Notes under the pieces: model-generated
Seen by the model: the letters and a program-made list of their open reading frames with translations, nothing else
What the model was told of the DNA's origin: nothing
The model's database searches: none
Shown here: one piece after another, positions 1 to 8,224 of the stretch
Layout of the letters: every line of letters starts with the position of its first letter
Numbering within the stretch: the first letter of the stretch is position 1
From: Chloroflexota bacterium
GTDB lineage: Bacteria > Chloroflexota > UBA11872 > VXNJ01
Direction of reading: 5' to 3'
DNA length: 64,000 nucleotides
NCBI GenBank assembly: GCA_009840625.1
Contig: VXNJ01000001.1
Span: forward strand, 720,183-784,182
Position numbers and translations under genes: made by a program

Positions 1-926
1 GGATTCGATGTCGGCGGGTTGCGCCCGGCCTTCGGGACGGGCGGGGATTGAAACTTGGGCGGTGAGTCCACTCCATTCCGCCCAGAAGTTGCGCCCGGCC
101 TTCGGGACGGGCGGGGATTGAAACGTGTTTTGACCAGCCTGCCCGGATTCGATGTCGGCGGGTTGCGCCCGGCCTTCGGGACGGGCGGGGATTGAAACTC
201 CGAGAACGAGCGCTCCGAGATCGACCAGGAGTCGTTGCGCCCGGCCTTCGGGACGGGCGGGGATTGAAACAAGAGTGCCGAATACATCACCTGGGATGCG
301 CAGCAGTGTTGCGCCCGGCCTTCGGGACGGGCGGGGATTGAAACTTGGGCGGTGAGTCCACTCCATTCCGCCCAGAAGTTGCGCCCGGCCTTCGGGACGG
401 GCGGGGATTGAAACGTGTTTTGACCAGCCTGCCCGGATTCGATGTCGGCGGGTTGCGCCCGGCCTTCGGGACGGGCGGGGATTGAAACCAACGCGCCGGT
501 GACCCAGACGTCCTGCGAGAGAGTGTTGCGCCCGGCCTTCGGGACGGGCGGGGATTGAAACTTTTACAGCCGCGGGCGTCTAGTCGGAATACTACGAGTT
601 GCGCCCGGCCTTCGGGACGGGCGGGGATTGAAACTGGAAGAGTTCCCGCATCCGCGCCACAATGCCTCGTTGCGCCCGGCCTTCGGGACGGGCGGGGATT
701 GAAACGTTTCCCGGGAACCGCGCTGGTCGGCGGACGGCGCCAGGTTGCGCCCGGCCTTCGGGACGGGCGGGGATTGAAACTACGAGTCAGTGGAGCCCGA
801 TATCGGGTCCGACTTGTTGCGCTCGGCCTTCGGGCCGGGCGGGGATTGAAACTTAAATTTCCTTTTGGTAGTCGCATCCCTGGTTCGAGGTTGCGCCCGG
901 CCCGAAGGCCGGGCGGGGAATGAAAC
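1..926 (+). CRISPR. CRISPR array, 13 repeats, truncated at left edge
   Basis: Thirteen copies of a 37-bp repeat start at 18, 88, 162, 234, 308, 378, 452, 525, 598, 669, 744, 816 and 890, separated by spacers of 33 to 38 bp. The repeat begins GTTGCGCCCGG and ends GGGGATTGAAAC, the terminal ATTGAAAC being the classic 8-nt crRNA handle of many type I and III systems. This puts transcription on the + strand and the leader left of position 1. The last two repeats are degenerate (816-852 with two changes, 890-926 with a rewritten loop), which marks the right side as the trailer end. Bases 1-17 are the tail of a spacer that recurs in full at 125-161 and 415-451. Subtype cannot be assigned because no cas gene is in the window. 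Confidence 0.98.
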
Positions 927-1027
927 ACTAGACTGATCTGGATCTTCAGCCTCGGCCTATTCGGCGCGAGCGAGGGGGTATACGGGCTCAGGGAAGTCCC
1001 GGGCATGAGGCCAATGGAGGGTGCCAA

Positions 1028-1219
1028 TTGATCAACTACAAGCAGTACCGGGACCATGACCGGGCCCATTTCGCGAAAGTGCTGATATTCAGCATTTTGA
1101 CGCTCGGGGTTTACGCCTGGTGGCTACGCTACCGCCAAACCGAGGACATGCTGGACCTCCAGGCCAAAATGGTCGCGCTACTGTCCGAAGCAATGAGTCG
1201 AAGCATGGCCCGCCAATGA
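1028..1219 (+). CDS. Small single-pass membrane protein, unknown function
   Basis: A 63-residue protein starting at TTG with a good Shine-Dalgarno GGAGG at 1016-1020, seven bases upstream. Residues about 16 to 34 form one hydrophobic segment (VLIFSILTLGVYAWWL), preceded by a charged N-terminus and followed by an amphipathic helix. It is the first gene after the CRISPR trailer. Its stop overlaps the start of the next gene by four bases (ATGA at 1216-1219), so the two are probably translated together. I do not recognise the family. The overlap with an immunity-like membrane protein suggests a partner role, which is inference. Confidence 0.6.
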   Translation: MINYKQYRDHDRAHFAKVLIFSILTLGVYAWWLRYRQTEDMLDLQAKMVALLSEAMSRSMARQ

Positions 1220-1626
1220 AAATGAGCAAACGCGACATCGGAATCCTCGCCGCTTTGGTCGGGTTTTTGGCGTTGTTTTGGGCGGCCGTTTGGATCGGAG
1301 CCTGGGCTCCAGACTCCGAACTGATTGAGCTCGGCGGATCGCGGGTGGCCGGCGCGCTGCTGTTGACGGTCTTAATGGTGGTTTTGACCGCGATCTATCT
1401 GATCCCGACCGCTTTGGCCTTTTACCGAGAGCACCCGAATGCCGTCGCGATCGCCGTGGTGAACGTCATTTTGGGCCTGGCGTTCGGCGTCGGTTGGCTA
1501 GCGGCTTTGGTTTGGACGCTAGTCAGCCGCAACGTGCGCAAGGAGCGAATCACCGAGGAAAAACGGGCCGCTAGCGCGGCGCTGGCCAGGCCACAGGGCC
1601 GACAGCCGATCACCTTTCAGGAATGA
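1216..1626 (+). CDS. Superinfection immunity-like membrane protein
   Basis: A 136-residue membrane protein. The C-terminal half matches the pattern of the superinfection immunity family (Imm_superinfect, named after phage T4 Imm): a hydrophobic helix, a short loop with YREHPNAVAIAVVNVILG, then a second helix with GVGWLAALVWTL. T4 Imm blocks DNA entry of a second phage at the inner membrane, but many bacterial members are uncharacterised. An extra N-terminal hydrophobic helix (about residues 9-30) and a third one (about 45-62) precede that domain. The start is the ATG overlapping the upstream stop; a longer open frame exists upstream but runs inside the previous gene. Family call is fairly secure, defensive role is inferred. 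Confidence 0.75.
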   Translation: MKMSKRDIGILAALVGFLALFWAAVWIGAWAPDSELIELGGSRVAGALLLTVLMVVLTAIYLIPTALAFYREHPNAVAIAVVNVILGLAFGVGWLAALVWTLVSRNVRKERITEEKRAASAALARPQGRQPITFQE

Positions 1627-1629
1627 GCG

Positions 1630-1851
1630 ATGAGCGAAGAATTGCTTCCATTATTGAGCGCTGTACACCAAGAGCTGCGAGTATCCAACGCGTTCCGATT
1701 GCTAGGAATGATTGATGACCCGGGCCCAGCGAGGCAGGAGCTGCGTTTAGAGATCGGGCGCAAGTCCGGGTCGAGCAGGGCAGAATCGATCATCGCCCGA
1801 ATGAAGAGGTCGGCGAGCGACATGATCGTAGACAGTTGGCGGGAGTACTGA
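1630..1851 (+). CDS. Small hypothetical protein downstream of immunity-like gene
   Basis: A 73-residue soluble, charged protein starting at ATG three bases after the previous stop, so it is probably the third gene of the same operon. It is predicted mostly helical and has no membrane segment. The C-terminal half is basic (SRAESIIARMKRSASD). I do not recognise it. Its tight spacing to two membrane proteins suggests a cytosolic partner. Confidence 0.5.
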   Translation: MSEELLPLLSAVHQELRVSNAFRLLGMIDDPGPARQELRLEIGRKSGSSRAESIIARMKRSASDMIVDSWREY

Positions 1852-1891
1852 GGCTGTTCCGAGTGGCGGCGCGCCGATCACCGGATCCTAG

Positions 1892-2071
1892 GGTGCACCG
1901 TGGCGCAGGTGTCGACTGGAGGTCCTGGTCCGCGATCAGGGCCTGCGCCAGATCCGCGACCCAGACAACACCATCCGCCCAACCCGAATCGACCACATCA
2001 CCACCCCCCATCGCCTGCGCGGCAACAACGAAATCTTGGTAACGATGGGCCAATTGCCAGAATTTGAGTAA
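1892..2071 (+). pseudogene. Possible C-terminal gene remnant ahead of tnpB
   Basis: After an in-frame TAG at 1889-1891 a frame stays open to TAA at 2069-2071 without a convincing start codon. The peptide from about 1916 has coding-like composition (LEVLVRDQGLRQIRDPDN, later EILVTMGQLPEFE), unlike the opposite strand. It ends three bases before the tnpB start. It may be the tail of a gene whose front was lost when the TnpB element or the neighbouring cassette arrived. I do not recognise the family, and it could simply be a chance open frame. Confidence 0.3.
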
Positions 2072-2074
2072 ACG

Positions 2075-3307
2075 GTGAAACGTGGCCATCGAATAGCGCT
2101 GAAGCCAACGCAGCAGCAGGAAGCGGCATTCCGCCAACACGCAGGCTACGCGAGATTTGCTTACAACTGGGCAGTAAACGAGTTCAAAACCGGCCTGGAG
2201 TCAGGCGAGTGGTTGAGTGAAAAGACTCTGCGGCCGCGCTGGAATAAAGTCAAACGCCGAATTGCACCTTGGTCCCACCCCCTTTCGCAGAATGCAGCCA
2301 AGTACGCGATCATCAACTTTGGCCGAGCTGCCGATGGTTGGGGAACTTCGCGCATCGCAGTGAAATCCGGTAAATGTCGCGGCCGGCGAGTCGGGTTCCC
2401 TCGATTCAAGCGTCGGAAGCACGAGCAGGGTTTTAGAGCGGACAACGGACCCGGCACAGTCCGGGTGGATGGCAAGACCGTGCGGCTACCGAAAATCGGC
2501 ATGGTGCCCATGGTTGAAGAGCTACGCTTCACCGGCTCCATACGCGAGGTCACCATCAACCGGACCGCCGGCGTGTGGTTTGCCTGCTTTAGCGTCGAGG
2601 ACGGTCAGCCGATTCCGCCCGTGAAACCCGGCCAAGTTGTCGGTGTGGACGTGGGAGTAGGCGTGCTGGCAGTCTGCTCAAATGGTCTGCGGGTGCGAAA
2701 CCCGAAATCGTTGAACGCCAGGGTCGAACGCTTGCGCCGGATAGACAAAGCGCTGGCCCGCTCAAGGAACGTCCATGGAAAAACTAATCGCAGCAAGCGG
2801 CGCGACCGCATGCTCGCAAGGCGCCGGAGGATCCACGCCAAAATTGTCAGGGTCAGAAACGACAATCACCACAAGGCCACAACCGCGATAGCCAAGCGCG
2901 CCAGCCTTGTGGTGGTCGAGACACTAAACGTGTCTGGAATGACCCGCAACAGGCGATTGGCGCGGGCCGTTGCAGATGCCGGACTTTCCGGATTCTTGGC
3001 CATGTTGGAGTACAAGTGCGTCTGGTACGGCTCGGAGTTCGTTAAAGCGGACCGTTGGTTCCCCTCGTCACAGCTGTGCGCTCGCTGCGGCTGGCGCAAT
3101 GCGGAATTGACTCTGTCAGACCGGAGATGGCGGTGTGGAGGCTGCGGGGTGCTTAACGAACGAGACGAAAACGCCGCATTAAATTTAAAGAATTGGCCGA
3201 GTTCGAGCTTCTCGGTGTCAGGACGTGGAGACCGCGCAAGTCCGACTAAGTCGGCAGTGGCCTGTGAAGCGTCAACGGGCCCAGTCGCTGCCCCTGGCCT
3301 AAATTAG
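2075..3307 (+). CDS. tnpB: TnpB, RNA-guided endonuclease of IS200/IS605-type elements
   Basis: A 410-residue TnpB starting at GTG. It has the OrfB helix-turn-helix N-terminus (MKRGHRIALKPT... typical), then a split RuvC nuclease: D192 in VGVDVGVG, E282 in VVVETLNVSGM, and D364 in NERDENAALNL. A zinc ribbon sits between them with Cys335/Cys338 and Cys354/Cys357. All catalytic and zinc residues are intact, so the nuclease could be active. In this family the protein uses a guide RNA made from the 3' end of its own gene and flanking element end. No tnpA is adjacent, so this is an IS1341-like TnpB-only element or a domesticated copy. It lies about 1.1 kb from the CRISPR array. Confidence 0.95.
   Translation: MKRGHRIALKPTQQQEAAFRQHAGYARFAYNWAVNEFKTGLESGEWLSEKTLRPRWNKVKRRIAPWSHPLSQNAAKYAIINFGRAADGWGTSRIAVKSGKCRGRRVGFPRFKRRKHEQGFRADNGPGTVRVDGKTVRLPKIGMVPMVEELRFTGSIREVTINRTAGVWFACFSVEDGQPIPPVKPGQVVGVDVGVGVLAVCSNGLRVRNPKSLNARVERLRRIDKALARSRNVHGKTNRSKRRDRMLARRRRIHAKIVRVRNDNHHKATTAIAKRASLVVVETLNVSGMTRNRRLARAVADAGLSGFLAMLEYKCVWYGSEFVKADRWFPSSQLCARCGWRNAELTLSDRRWRCGGCGVLNERDENAALNLKNWPSSSFSVSGRGDRASPTKSAVACEASTGPVAAPGLN
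3242..3254 (+). other. Hairpin in the 3' end of tnpB, candidate omega-RNA element
   Basis: CCGAC, loop TAA, GTCGG forms a perfect 5-bp stem within the last 25 codons of tnpB. TnpB guide RNAs are known to cover this part of the gene and continue past the stop into the right end of the element, so this stem and the 3255-3361 flank are the place to look for the scaffold. The right-end boundary could not be fixed from one copy. Confidence 0.35.
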
Positions 3308-3361
3308 GCGAGGAAATGCAGCAATGGATCGGGCCTTGATAGCGGAGTTTGGTTCCACTTA

Positions 3362-4681
3362 ATGGAGCCTTCTAGTTGGATCGGGCTATTTGGATCGCTC
3401 GTTGTAACCCTGCTTGCCGCCTACGGATCCGCGGTCGAAGCCGCCACGCTGGCGATGCGGCCCTCACGTCTGCGTGAACTGGCTGACGACGGCAACGAAG
3501 CGGCGGCATCGATCCTCCGCCTGCTGGAGAACCAGAACCGCCGGGCCACCCTAACCGTCTCGCTGAGCCTGGCCTCAGCGATCCTAGCTGCGGTGCTGGT
3601 TACCGCGGTCCTGGCGCCGGAACTTGAACGCGCCGGGTTGCCATTCCCATTTGCCGCGATCGTTCTGACCCTGTTGGTGGTTTTTGTCCACGTTGTTTTT
3701 GTCGCCCGGCTGGCCAGGCGCATCGGGCGTCGCCTTAACGAGGACCGGACGCTGGCCCAGGCCCGGCCTTGGCGCTTGTTGCTGATGGCGGTGGCGCCGC
3801 TCGCGCTATTGGCGGATTTCGTTACTGACCGTGGATTAGCGGCTTTTGGGCGCGGCCGCGAGGCCGAGGAGATCGGCGAACTCGGCGAGCTGCGCGAAAT
3901 CATCGAAGCGTCCGAGCTCGAGGAAGCAATATCCGAAGAGGACGTCGACATGATTCAGGGAGTGCTGGAGATTTCGCGCGAGCAAATAAGGCACATCATG
4001 ACGCCCCGTCCGGACATGGTCATGGTTGCCGCCGAAACGCCGGCCGCTAATGCTCTCAAGATCGCCCTCGAGCACGGTCATTCGCGCCTGCCGGTGTACG
4101 CCGGCGACCACGACTCGATAGTGGGCATGGTCTCGGTTCGACAGATCGCGGCTTCGCTAATTGATCCGACCGCCGGCCAGCAACCGGTGGGCGAGCTTGC
4201 CCAACCGGCGTTCTTCGTTCCCGAAACCAAGATGGTTGACGATCTGCTGGGCGAGCTGCAGGCCGGACGCACCCACATGGCGATCGCGATCGACGAGTAC
4301 GGCGATACCGCCGGGCTGGTGACGATGGAGGACATCATCGAACGGATCGTCGGCGACATCCGCGACGAAACCGACCAGGAACCGATCGAAATCATTCCCG
4401 ACGGAGATGGCGCCTACCTGGTTGACGGTCGGGTCCGATTGGGCGAACTGGCCGAGCAGACCGGGATCGAGCTCGAGGCGGCCGACGCCGACACTTTGGC
4501 CGGGTTGGTCTTCCTGCGCCTGGGGCATGTCCCCGACGACGGCGAGATACTCGACATCGACGGAATCGCGATCGAGGTCGCCCTGGTGGAGAACAACCGC
4601 ATCCGACGGCTGCGCCTCACTCCCGACACCGATCAACCCAAGCCGGGCACGCCCAATCCGGACGGTCGGCAAGCCGCCTAG
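3362..4681 (+). CDS. Hemolysin C/CorC-family CNNM transporter-like protein
   Basis: A 439-residue integral membrane protein with the usual order: DUF21/CNNM transmembrane domain with hydrophobic segments in residues about 5 to 160, a tandem CBS pair beginning at HIMTPRPDMVMV and including MAIAIDEYGDTAGLVTMEDI, and a C-terminal CorC_HlyC (transporter-associated) domain from about residue 340. The family is linked to magnesium or other divalent cation export, with CBS domains sensing nucleotides. Start is ATG without a strong ribosome site. It stands alone, 48 bp before recO. Specific substrate is not shown by the sequence. Confidence 0.9.
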   Translation: MEPSSWIGLFGSLVVTLLAAYGSAVEAATLAMRPSRLRELADDGNEAAASILRLLENQNRRATLTVSLSLASAILAAVLVTAVLAPELERAGLPFPFAAIVLTLLVVFVHVVFVARLARRIGRRLNEDRTLAQARPWRLLLMAVAPLALLADFVTDRGLAAFGRGREAEEIGELGELREIIEASELEEAISEEDVDMIQGVLEISREQIRHIMTPRPDMVMVAAETPAANALKIALEHGHSRLPVYAGDHDSIVGMVSVRQIAASLIDPTAGQQPVGELAQPAFFVPETKMVDDLLGELQAGRTHMAIAIDEYGDTAGLVTMEDIIERIVGDIRDETDQEPIEIIPDGDGAYLVDGRVRLGELAEQTGIELEAADADTLAGLVFLRLGHVPDDGEILDIDGIAIEVALVENNRIRRLRLTPDTDQPKPGTPNPDGRQAA

Positions 4682-4729
4682 CGGACTGCCCTCCAGTCCG
4701 GGTTCGGTGCGCCGGATCGGCAGGATCAA

Positions 4730-5509
4730 ATGCGCCGGGTAGATCTGCAGCGGCTGGACGCGACGCTGGTACTGGGCCTGCGCGATCTTGGCGAGGCCGA
4801 TCGGCTGGTTTTTCTTTACGCCCGCGATCGGGGCAGGTTCTCGGCCGTCGCTCGTTCCGGTCGCCGACCGGTATCCCGCCTGGCAGGGCACCTGCAACTT
4901 TTCGCCAAGGTCGCGGTCGAGCTGGTGCCGACCCGGTCGCTGGACATCATCACGTCGGCCCGTAGCCTTGCCGATCGGCCCCGGCTCGCCGCCGGCCGGC
5001 GCTTTGCGGCAGCATCGCGGGTGATCGAATTCCTGCGCCGCGCTACCGCCGAAGAAGATCCCGATCCGGGGTTGTTCGACCTGGCCGACGCGACCCTGGA
5101 ACTGATCGACCGACGTGAGCGCGTTTACCGCCAACTCTGGCAGTTCGAGCTCGCCGCCCTGGACCGCCTCGGTCTGGCGCCGGTGTTGTTCGATTGCGCA
5201 CTTTGCAACCGGGCCCTGAACGCCCGTGACCTCTGGTTCGACCCGCAAGCCGGCGGTGCAATCTGCGAGCACTGTCCGCGCAGTCCCCTGGCGGCCCGGA
5301 TTTCGGAGCGCACCCTGAAAGCGCTGCGTTTTCTGCAGGAGGCCCGGCTTGGCGAAGCAGACAAGCTGGGCATCGACCCGGCGATCCGCGAGCAAATCAC
5401 GCTGCTGCTGGATCGGATCCTGCAAGTGGCGGTCGGGAGCATCCGGCCCGGACCGGGCGCCGATAATTCCTTGGGGCGCCCTGCGACCGGACCAGACAGC
5501 CAGCAATAG
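4730..5509 (+). CDS. recO: DNA repair protein RecO
   Basis: A 259-residue RecO with an N-terminal OB fold (ATLVLGLRDLGEADRLVFL, then GRFSAVARSGRR), a helical middle, and the zinc module CALCNR ... ICEHC of many bacterial RecO proteins. RecO helps load RecA onto SSB-coated single strands with RecR during gap repair. The gene ends seven bases before glyS, so the two are likely cotranscribed, a pairing seen in several bacteria. Length is normal and the C-terminus is slightly extended with a polar tail. Confidence 0.92.
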   Translation: MRRVDLQRLDATLVLGLRDLGEADRLVFLYARDRGRFSAVARSGRRPVSRLAGHLQLFAKVAVELVPTRSLDIITSARSLADRPRLAAGRRFAAASRVIEFLRRATAEEDPDPGLFDLADATLELIDRRERVYRQLWQFELAALDRLGLAPVLFDCALCNRALNARDLWFDPQAGGAICEHCPRSPLAARISERTLKALRFLQEARLGEADKLGIDPAIREQITLLLDRILQVAVGSIRPGPGADNSLGRPATGPDSQQ

Positions 5510-5516
5510 CGAGCCA

Positions 5517-6842
5517 ATGCCGAAGAGTATGGACGCCCTCGTGGCGTTGGCCAAGCGCCGCGGGTTCGTGTACCCCTCCTCCGAAATCTACGGAGGGTTT
5601 GAGAGTACCTGGGACTACGGACCGCTCGGCGCCGAACTGGTCCGGAACGTCAAAGAGGCCTGGTGGCGCGAGATTGTGACCGCCCGTTCGGAGGTCGTGG
5701 GCCTGAACGCGGCGGTGCTGATGTCGCCCTCGGTCTGGCAGGCGTCGGGCCACCTGGAGAATTTCTCCGACCCACTTGTCGAGTGCCTCAACTGCAATTC
5801 GCGCCTCCGCGAGGACCACTTGGCCGACGGGGTCTGCCCCAATTGCGGAGGCCCGGTGTCCGAAGCCCGCAACTTCAACACCATGTTCAAGACATTCGTC
5901 GGGCCGCTGGAGGACGATGCCGCGGTGGCCTATCTGCGCCCCGAAACGGCGCAGGCGATTTTTGTCAATTTCCGCAACGTCACTTCGACTTCACGCCTGC
6001 GGCTGCCGTTCGGGATCGCCCAAATCGGTAAGGCGTTCCGAAACGAAATAACCACCGGAAACTTCATTTTTCGAACTCGCGAATTCGAGCAGATGGAGCT
6101 CGAGTACTTCTGCCATCCCGGCGAGGACGAAAAGTGGTTTGATTACTGGGTGGACCGCCGTCGTCGCTGGTACCACGATCTGGGCATTGCCGACGCGGAT
6201 CTGCGCGTGCGACGCCACGGCGATGACGAGCTTTCACACTATTCGCACGGGACCTCGGACCTGGAATTCCGATTCCCCTTCGGCTGGGACGAACTCGAGG
6301 GCATCGCCCGCCGCTCGGACTTCGATCTCACCGCCCACCAGACCGCCTCGCGCACCAAGCTGACGGTGTTCGACGAAGCCCGCGGGGAGCACGTCACGCC
6401 CTGGGTCGTCGAGCCCTCGGCGGGAGTCGACCGCTGCGTGCTGGCGTTTCTCTCGACCGCCTATCGGGAGGACGAAGTGCCCAACACCAAGGGTGGTACC
6501 GATTCCCGCACGCTGCTGGCCCTCGATCCGCGGCTGGCCCCCTACAAGGCCGCCGTCCTGCCGCTGATAAAGCGCGAACCACTGCAGGAACTGGCAGCGC
6601 GCATTCACGATCAACTCCGGTACCAGTGGGCGGTCTACTACGACGAGTCAGGGGCGATCGGCCGGCGCTATCGACGTCAGGACGAGATTGGAACCCCCTA
6701 TTGCATCACGGTCGACTTCGAGTCCCTGGAAGACGACTGCGTCACCTTGCGCGACCGCGATACGTTGGCCCAGGACCGGATTCCGGTCACAGAGGTCTAC
6801 GCTTACCTGGGCGACCGCCTGGCCTGGCGACCGCCATCCTGA
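5517..6842 (+). CDS. glyS: Glycyl-tRNA synthetase, single-chain dimeric type
   Basis: A 441-residue class II synthetase of the alpha2 type, charging tRNA-Gly. Motif 1 region STWDYGPLGAELVRNVK, the segment AVAYLRPETAQAIFVNF, motif 2 FGIAQIGKAFRNEI, FRTREFEQMELEYF and motif 3 EPSAGVDRCVLAFL are all present. A zinc-binding insert with two CxxC pairs (CLNCNS, CPNCGG) lies near residue 90-110. The ATG at 5517 is chosen because the family begins with this helix; the frame is open further upstream inside recO but that part has no synthetase features. A matching tRNA-Gly(CCC) gene lies at 20317. Confidence 0.96.
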   Translation: MPKSMDALVALAKRRGFVYPSSEIYGGFESTWDYGPLGAELVRNVKEAWWREIVTARSEVVGLNAAVLMSPSVWQASGHLENFSDPLVECLNCNSRLREDHLADGVCPNCGGPVSEARNFNTMFKTFVGPLEDDAAVAYLRPETAQAIFVNFRNVTSTSRLRLPFGIAQIGKAFRNEITTGNFIFRTREFEQMELEYFCHPGEDEKWFDYWVDRRRRWYHDLGIADADLRVRRHGDDELSHYSHGTSDLEFRFPFGWDELEGIARRSDFDLTAHQTASRTKLTVFDEARGEHVTPWVVEPSAGVDRCVLAFLSTAYREDEVPNTKGGTDSRTLLALDPRLAPYKAAVLPLIKREPLQELAARIHDQLRYQWAVYYDESGAIGRRYRRQDEIGTPYCITVDFESLEDDCVTLRDRDTLAQDRIPVTEVYAYLGDRLAWRPPS

Positions 6843-6963
6843 ACGGGGGCCGATACGGTCTCGGTTCTTTGCGTACTATGAGTCAGCCCGGCGCAACCGG
6901 ACCCGGCGGTCCGGCGCAGCTGCGGCCTGAACCCGGCACGAATTGACATTGGTGGAGTAGCGA

Positions 6964-8166
6964 ATGAGCGAGGATTCGGGCGGATTTCATTCGCAGGCGG
7001 TTGTGACCGACGGCGGCGACGCCGCCGAAATCGGGATCGGGATGCTCGGTTACGCATTCATGGGCAAGGCCCATTCCAACGGCTACAAGAAGATCCCGTA
7101 CATGATGTATCCGCCGCCGGCGATTCCGGTGCTGCAGCGCATCGCGGGCCGCAGCGGCGACGCCGTAGCCGAGGCCGCCCGGCGCTACGGGTTCGCCGAG
7201 CACTCGACCGACTGGCGTGAGGTTATCGCCGATCCCAAAGTCGACGTGATCGACAATTCCGGCCCCAACGACCTCCATTACGACGCCAACATGGCCGCAG
7301 TCGAAGCCGGCAAACACGTAGTCTCGGAAAAGCCGCTCGGACGCAACGCGGCCGAATCGCGGGCGATGTGGCAGGCCGCCGAGGCAGCCGGCATAAAGCA
7401 CATGACCGCGTTCAATTACCGGTTCGTTCCAGCGGTTGTCCTGGCCCGCAAGTTGATCGAGGACGACGTCGTCGGCGAGGTCCGCCATTTCCGGGGTTTC
7501 TATCTCCAGGAGTGGCTGGTGGATCCGAGCGCGCCCCGCGTCTGGCGCCTGGACAAGGCGCAGGCCGGATCTGGATCGCTGGGCGACCTGGGCGCTCACT
7601 CAATCGACCTGGCCCGCTTCCTGGTGGGCGAACCGACCTCAGTCAACGGCAAGCTCAAGACCTTCGTGGAAGAGCGACCGGACCCGGACAACCCCGGGCA
7701 AACCGCACCGGTCACGGTCGACGACGCCTACCTTGCGCTGGTCGAATTCGAGGGAGGGGCGATCGGGACGCTGGAGGCCACCCGTTTTGCCCACGGCAAC
7801 AAGAACGGCAACATGTTCGAGATCAACGGATCCAAAGGCTCGATCGCATTCGACATTCAGCGAATGAACGAATTGCAAGTCTTTTCCGGATCTTCCGAGC
7901 CCGGCAATGCCAACGGATTCACGAACGTGATGGTCTCGGAGCAATACCACCCCTACTGGACCAACTGGTGGCCGCAGGGACACATGATCGGCTGGGAGCA
8001 CACCTTCGTGCACGAACTCTGCCATTTCCTCGATTGCGTGGCCAACGACAAACCGGTCGCCCCGTGGGGCGCGACGTTCGAAGACGGCTACCGCGCCGAC
8101 GTCGTCTGCGAGGCGATCGCCCGCTCGTCGGAAATGGACGGGGCCCGGGTCCGGATCGAATACTGA
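6964..8166 (+). CDS. Gfo/Idh/MocA family NAD(P)-dependent oxidoreductase
   Basis: A 400-residue sugar or cyclitol dehydrogenase. The N-terminal Rossmann fold starts at IGIGMLGYAFMGKAHSNG, the family lysine lies in VVSEKPLG (about residue 120), and the active-site block is GSLGDLGAHSIDLARFLVG with the conserved D and H. First of a probable four-gene operon with two TIM-barrel isomerases and a second Gfo/Idh/MocA enzyme. Members of this family oxidise hydroxyls of sugars and inositols at the expense of NAD(P). The size and the long C-terminal segment with a WTNWWPQGHMIGWEH stretch resemble enzymes acting on larger glycosides, but the substrate is not known. Confidence 0.88.
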   Translation: MSEDSGGFHSQAVVTDGGDAAEIGIGMLGYAFMGKAHSNGYKKIPYMMYPPPAIPVLQRIAGRSGDAVAEAARRYGFAEHSTDWREVIADPKVDVIDNSGPNDLHYDANMAAVEAGKHVVSEKPLGRNAAESRAMWQAAEAAGIKHMTAFNYRFVPAVVLARKLIEDDVVGEVRHFRGFYLQEWLVDPSAPRVWRLDKAQAGSGSLGDLGAHSIDLARFLVGEPTSVNGKLKTFVEERPDPDNPGQTAPVTVDDAYLALVEFEGGAIGTLEATRFAHGNKNGNMFEINGSKGSIAFDIQRMNELQVFSGSSEPGNANGFTNVMVSEQYHPYWTNWWPQGHMIGWEHTFVHELCHFLDCVANDKPVAPWGATFEDGYRADVVCEAIARSSEMDGARVRIEY

Positions 8167-8224
8167 ATCCAGGCAAGCGCCGCCGACATGCGGCGGTGCG
8201 CGCACTAAAAGGAGCAACTCCAAG

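Noticed and set aside
287-1069. Long minus-strand open frame of 260 codons across the CRISPR array
   Set aside because: It is a translation of the repeat units themselves, with periodic SFNPRPSRRPGAT-like blocks, and has no independent coding signal.
4157-5554. 465-codon minus-strand frame opposite recO and the CNNM gene
   Set aside because: It runs antisense to two well-supported genes and shows no family motif; such long antisense frames are expected in GC-rich DNA.
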